Below, piece after piece: positions 1 to 64,000 of a DNA stretch of 64,000 nt. The notes beneath the pieces are model-generated. The model was not told where the DNA came from and did not search any database. It was given only the letters and a program-made list of their open reading frames with translations. The stretch comes from Conchocele bisecta. Lineage: Eukaryota; Mollusca; Bivalvia; Lucinida; Thyasiridae. Made by a program: the position numbers and the translations under genes. The stretch spans positions 42,256,242 to 42,320,241 of the forward strand of contig CM055277.1 in NCBI GenBank assembly GCA_029237695.1, read 5' to 3'. Position 1 is the stretch's first letter; the number at the start of each line of letters is the position of its first letter.

Positions 1-147
1 CAAACCCTTCACAATTGTATAGACGCAAATGAGTGAGTGGGGTAGTTTTTTGAATGGGCCTTTAGTTTCGATCTTCATTTACTTTTGCAATCCCTTTTTC
101 CAATCTGTATGGGGTGATATTTGTGACTTCGACTAACTGTGTTTAAC

Positions 148-344
148 GAAACCTGCCCAAATTTTACGGCCATATAAACAATGCAAAAACAATTTTTTTT
201 TGTGATATTAAATTAAAGCAAAATTTAAAGGGGCTTTTTTGTATTTAGTGAAATTTTGTCAAATATTGATTGTATTGCGAAAAAAAAACAATTTCCCCAA
301 GTTAAATCCCCATCCTATATGGCCGTAAAATTTGGGCAGGTTTC
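148..344. repeat. Fold-back element with 29-bp perfect arms
   Basis: Arms 148-176 and 316-344 are exact reverse complements around an A/T-rich loop of about 140 bp. Probably a small non-autonomous inverted-repeat transposon. Confidence 0.75.
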
Positions 345-394
345 CTGAAACAGACAGTAGTCGGATAAATGGTGCCAGTCTAGTTCCAGGGAGC

Positions 395-627
395 CATTTC
401 ATGAAACTTAGTAGGACTAAAATGTTCGTAAGTACAAAATTATGATTATGTAAATTTCACATTAACAATGTTCTTGTACACAATTATTGGATTTAAATGT
501 ATTGAGGATATGCTGCATATGCAGCCTATGCTCAATAAATGTAAATCCACCAATTAAAATTTCCAGACGATCCTAAATTTACACTTACGAACATTTTAGT
601 GGTACAAAGTTTAGAGAAACGGGCCCC
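395..627. mobile_element. Family-B inverted-repeat element
   Basis: The ends read as TTTCACTAAACTTTGTACGA-type inverted repeats with a central hairpin of GAGCATAGGCTGC and its complement. Other copies: 16563-16772, 25178-25425, 28436-28640, 28708-28935, 63272-63513. Confidence 0.75.
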
Positions 628-666
628 AGATCTGTGACCATAGTACTTGGGCTATGACTTATATTC

Positions 667-832
667 AGTCCAGCTCCTGATCTGCAACTGGATAAATAAG
701 ATCGGTGGTAATTGTGGCCAGTCTAGCACCTGATCTGCAACTGCAGAAACGAGATCGGTGGTATTTGTGGCTCTTCTAGCTCCTGATCTGCAACTGGAGA
801 AACGATATAGATCGGTGGTATTTGTGGCCAGT
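667..832. repeat. Three direct repeats of about 52-58 bp
   Basis: Each unit carries CTGATCTGCAACTG followed by AGATCGGTGGTA and TTGTGGC. The units are diverged. No gene is seen in this flank. Confidence 0.7.
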
Positions 833-837
833 CTCTG

Positions 838-1440
838 TCAACTCCCAGGTAACAAAAGGGCCAAAGATTAAAACGTACCCAAGGGCCAAACCAGGCAAAT
901 CACGATTCCTACAAGCAAGAACCCCTACCATTAATTTAGGTGGTTGCGTTCGCCCGACCAACCACCTACTTCTAGATTGTGACCAGGACGACATACATCT
1001 GCCAAATTGTGGCCATGCTCGCTGGTGCTGCATTCTGTGCCAACGTAAAATGTTTAACATCGAAAAATGTAACAGTTACCAGACGAGATATCACTCGGCT
1101 CTACTACGAGCTATCATATAAACACATTTTTCATCTCGTAACCGGCGCAAATTTCTCATGTAGTATCAGCATACAGCTGAATGGAACTTCGTCCTCCATA
1201 CCCGAGGGGCAAACCAGGTCTCCGGTCGGGATTCCGGTAAGGATGAATCCCGATCATTAAATTACCCATTGCATTGCTTCCACCCACACAACTGAAACCC
1301 TCACTCACATACAAGAATGCCAAAGATGTACCAGAGACCCAAACCAGGTCTCCGTTCTGGACACAGGTAAGGATGAATCCCGATCATTAAATTACCGATC
1401 ACATGCTCCCACCTGCCACCCACCGACAACTGAAATGGAG
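838..1440. repeat. Family-V repeat fragments
   Basis: GGGCCAAACCAGGCAAATC and AAGGATGAATCCCGATC stretches recur at 7560-7710, 35999-36230, 37845-38165, 44440-44590 and 49270-49705. A SINE-like or inverted-repeat family of unknown class. No host coding signal. Confidence 0.55.
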
Positions 1441-1473
1441 CACCAAACCCACACGTCGCATGCTCCGCCGAGC

Positions 1474-1574
1474 ATAAACTCGAAAAGTCGCGGGAATACT
1501 GGACGAGGCCTTCCGGGAATACTGGACGAGGCCTTCCGGCCTTCGTCCAGTATTCCCGCGACTTTTCCAAGTTA
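1474..1574. repeat. Hairpin sharing its core with 30641-30802
   Basis: Inverted arms around AAAAGTCGCGGGAATACTGG and GGCCTTCCGGCCTTC, with one extra internal copy of the arm tip. The same core sits in a longer hairpin at 30641-30802. Confidence 0.75.
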
Positions 1575-2984
1575 TGCGACGTGTGGGTATGGTGCTCCAT
1601 TATATGATCATTGGTAGTTTTAATTCCTGAAATGTTAATTTCAGTCCAACATGAAACCATCACGTTTTCATCTGCAAACTGTTAATGGCCTTGTAACGGG
1701 TGGGGAACACAATACCGCAACACAATGACATTTAATTGCTTTACTCATACAAAGCAAACTTTCATATTTACACAAGTACTTCTGGCTGACAAAATATCTG
1801 CGACAAATGTAGATCCTGATCATCAAGTAGATTCTGTCAAATCAGGATCTACGCATAAGAAAACATGTACATGTAATATAATGGGAGGCATATTAATGTT
1901 GAACGCAATAGTCCAGCCATATAAATAAGCTACAAAATGGACAGTCACAATTAGCCTCCTTAGAACTACTTTCGGGGCATCAACAGGATACAATTGGCGG
2001 TTTGAACCCACCTTGAGTAGTGGTGCAGTGAAAACAAGAACTTCAACAACATACGATTGATTGAATAGTTTTGCGTCATATACATACAAGACAATCAGGA
2101 ACTACAATTAACCTTTCCAACAATAGACTTCTTTTCTAACATTTACAAATGTTGTAGATTCTGATAAGCCAGCTGGTAACGAGTCGAGTCGTCTCGTCCG
2201 AATCTGCACCACTAGTCAATGTTTTTAATTTTCACAAATCAAGCCTCTTTTCTGCACAATGGAACAGTCTCAAACTTAACATGAAGTAGTCCATGCCAGT
2301 ACTTAAGGGTGAAATGGTTAAGACAAATGCCACAAGCTTCCTTTGTTACAGCTGGCAGCCCAAACACAAGAACACACAAAAGATAGGTCATAAAGGCCCT
2401 TTTCTATGCCAGCGGCACATATTAATTTATTGTTTAACATATTAAATGGGCAGCCGGCCGAGAAAGTGACCCAGAGGACATTTGTGGCAAGTGTAGACCT
2501 TCATCATCTAGGACCTGTTTCACTAACCGTTGTACGATAAAAATGTTCGAATGAAGATTTCTATCAATTAACTTCATACATCAACTCTTTGCATGCTAGC
2601 GGCGAAAATATCTGCCAAACGAATTAGGAGTCTATGTTTTATTTCCCTCTGTAAATATGTCTTGAAATTTCATTAGAATTGTATTCTAATGAAATTCCAA
2701 GACATATTCATGATATTTATAAGGAGAAATAAAAGAAAGTATAATGAATTGTCATCTGCTATTTTTGAACTATTTATAGCCCACAAATTTCCCAGCATGC
2801 AAAGAGTTAATGTAGTCCACTAATGCTACCATTTTCCACCTACATGGAGAGGTCATTAACTCTGAACAAATCCACTTAAGATTTCCCCAAATCAACGACT
2901 AATGCATTTTAGTTTTGCACTTACAAACTTCTTCGTCGTACGCAGTGTAGTGAAACGGGCCCCAGTAGCCTATTCCACCAACAT
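1575..2984. other. Gene-poor flank with degenerate repeats
   Basis: AT-rich sequence. A small palindrome (ATTAGAATTGTATTCTAAT) lies near 2675-2695, with a degenerate family-B copy around 2508-2955. No gene seen. Confidence 0.5.
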
Positions 2985-3300
2985 TGCAAAGTATACTTAT
3001 CTAGCAAAGTATACTTGGAGGGAGAAATTTTCAACTTAAGGATAAATTCATTAATTTTTATTTTTGGCCATTAAACAAACACCTTAAATCTTAAAAGGGA
3101 GAAATTTTCAATTTAAGGATAAATTGATTAATTTTTATTATACTGAATTTATTACATTATCACAGCCATTTTGGCTGTGATAATGTAATAAATTCAGTAT
3201 AATAATTCTGCATACTTTTAACCATCAAATATATGCAGTCATTAGTTCTATACGACATAATGTATTTCGGGAAAAATAAATGATTACTCCCTCAAAGTAT
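2985..3300. mobile_element. Family-T element with a long perfect hairpin
   Basis: Contains a 71-nt palindrome (3135-3205) built on CATTATCACAGCCA and its complement, flanked by AAGTATACTTTG-like ends. Related copies: 11500-11580, 12833-13022 and 51563-51790. Confidence 0.65.
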
Positions 3301-3305
3301 ACTTT

Positions 3306-3443
3306 GCAATTTTGATGAAATCGGCTATAGGTGTGCTCATAAAATTGGAAAATGTTATTCAAGAACAGTTTGATGCAATTTTGATGAAATCGGCTATAGG
3401 TGTGCTCATAAAATTGGAAAATGTTATTCAAGAACAGTTTGAT
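3306..3443. repeat. Perfect 69-bp tandem duplication
   Basis: Units 3306-3374 and 3375-3443 look identical base for base, so the duplication is recent (or an assembly artefact). Confidence 0.9.
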
Positions 3444-3808
3444 TAATGAAATGGCGATCAGCGCAAGCCCTGATCAGACTACGCGGATGCGCAGGCTGCT
3501 CTGGGAGCACGCTGGTCACATATATCAGGTACATTTTCTTAGACAAAGGTACCGAAATATGAAGTTCAAACAGAATCTGTAATGTTACCAATCAGTTGTT
3601 TTTAGACAAGATATTTATGTGTTTGACACATACATTTATATAAATATTGACAAGAAATGTCCAAAGATACATGTAAATGTAATGTAATGGGTGTTATCTG
3701 TCCATACATTGCCTCATTATATGTTCTGATGATATATACAATGCATGAGTGTCATCATTATAAACACAAACACGAGAGTCATGTATCGATCAATTTGTAT
3801 TAGCAAAT

Positions 3809-4214
3809 ACAGAGCTCCAGATCAGGTGAGTATTGGCGTATTTTACACACTTAATTTAGCAGAATACACATTGATTATCAGAACAGAACAGAACAGAACT
3901 TTATTTTGAGAAGCAAAGTCTCGGGCCACTCACAGGTGGCATATGCGACAACAGTATATATGTATGACAAAACAAGTGGGACCTCGGCTGCGCAAAGGAA
4001 CCCCACAACACATGTGACCAGCGTAGCCCCAGACCAGCCTGCGCATTGGCACATTCTGTTCAGTGCCCACACTGTTGCCATTCAGTGTCGCTAGGTACAT
4101 TTTCCGGGCCGGATCCCCAATAACATCAGTTAGGTTTATGAGCATATAATACGCATTGAATTTGAAATATGGACGTATAATACTCTTTAGATACAAAACT
4201 TATCTGGAGCCCTG
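3809..4214. mobile_element. Family-A element with an internal insertion
   Basis: Ends read AGAGCTCCAGAT and CTTATCTGGAGCCCTG. A foreign 250-bp segment interrupts it at about 3889-4140. Other copies: 5044-5311, 22820-23122, 50571-50903 and 62884-63195. Confidence 0.7.
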
Positions 4215-4227
4215 CATTTAGGCATAA

Positions 4228-4233
4228 TTTATT
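4228..4233 (-). promoter_or_regulatory. Candidate PRPF8 polyadenylation signal AATAAA
   Basis: This is the first minus-strand AATAAA after the stop codon, 557 nt downstream. It lies next to the edge of a family-A element (3809-4214), so a transposon may supply it. Another AATAAA lies at 3900-3905. No cleavage site can be proven here. Confidence 0.3.
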
Positions 4234-4394
4234 ATAACAAACATTTTCGATATACATATATATATATATTACAGGCGACGCACATTATTCACGACATTTG
4301 ACGTAAGCATCAATGAAAATGTCACTCGTACAAATCCTTGCAGTTGCAACTACAATAAATGTGCCGACGTCTATATGTGTACATCAATACACTG

Positions 4395-4670
4395 TGTGTT
4401 GCACGTACATGTGTAACATGCGGCACTATGGAACTAGACTCCACAACCATATACAATTGTAGCACACGACACCACACATACGTCACTACGTGTAACAGAG
4501 GTCCGAAGTACGCGTACATGCGTAAAGTACGTCACTATGAACTAGACGTCCACAGCCATATACAATTGTAGCACACGACACGACGCAAACGTCACTACAC
4601 GTACACGTGTAACAGAAGTCCGAAGTAAGCGTACCTGCGTAAAGTACGTCCCTATGGAACTAGACGTCAT
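4395..4670. repeat. Tandem repeat of about 110-118 bp in the probable 3'UTR
   Basis: CTATGGAACTAGAC recurs near 4424, 4533 and 4651, followed each time by TACAATTGTAGCACACGAC or a decayed form. It falls between the stop codon and the nearest AATAAA. Confidence 0.7.
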
Positions 4671-4789
4671 TCATGTCCTCACAGTCGCATACATGTGTAT
4701 GTCATGTCAAGTACAGAAACGGATGGCGGTTGTTTACATATGCAACGAGTACAGTAACAGACGTCACTAAGGAACCAGGTGTGTCCTGA

Positions 4790-63861
<59,072 letters not shown>

Positions 63862-64000
63862 TTATTCTCCCCCACCAGGTGCCCCAAGACAATGATAATC
63901 ATATCCGTAGTCACGCCCATCATATGCACTGAGCAACGATATGGGATAATTATACCTAGCAAAACAAGAAACGTCCCTCTTCTATGTACATGTACCAGAG

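Overview
This window is animal nuclear DNA. Almost all of it is one gene on the minus strand, PRPF8, the U5 snRNP protein at the heart of the spliceosome. I identified 36 coding exons, named X1 to X36 here in transcript order (X1 at 63671-63839, X36 at 4790-4944). They join in phase without a break, every intron is GT-AG, and they encode about 2300 residues from an Ala/Arg near residue 34 to the natural stop. The first coding exon or exons and the promoter lie beyond 64000. Residue numbers assume the 34 N-terminal residues of vertebrate PRPF8, recalled from memory.

The host is probably a bivalve mollusc, perhaps a heterodont clam or mussel. This is inferred from the protein, the AT-rich introns and the dense small transposons; it was not tested by any search.

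Layout: 1-4789 is gene-poor flank and probable 3'UTR, made of fold-back elements, tandem repeats and one element that supplies the nearest AATAAA. 4790-16967 encodes the C-terminal Jab1/MPN domain and most of the RNase H-like domain. 16968-28045 runs back through the RNase H-like, endonuclease-like and linker parts. 28046-43356 covers the RT-like core and contains the longest intron (35601-41957). 43357-63839 covers the N-terminal domain. No other host gene, CRISPR array or rRNA gene was seen.

The introns are mosaics of repeats. They hold at least ten families of short inverted-repeat elements, tRNA-derived SINEs, Harbinger-like elements with TTA target duplications, hAT-like elements with 5-6 bp duplications, pogo/Tc1-like elements flanked by TA, and satellites inside inverted repeats. 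Several insertions are nested, and a second unbroken copy of the site shows the target before insertion.

The most unusual signal is a set of partial copies of exon edges ('echoes') in the introns next to the same exons. Eleven of 36 exons have at least one. Nine of ten acceptor-side echoes keep the AG. One, upstream of X15, follows a strong poly-C tract and would add 43 codons in frame. Separately, three acceptors (X9, X12, X27) lie just after the tail of a sense-oriented SINE, and several donors abut transposon ends.
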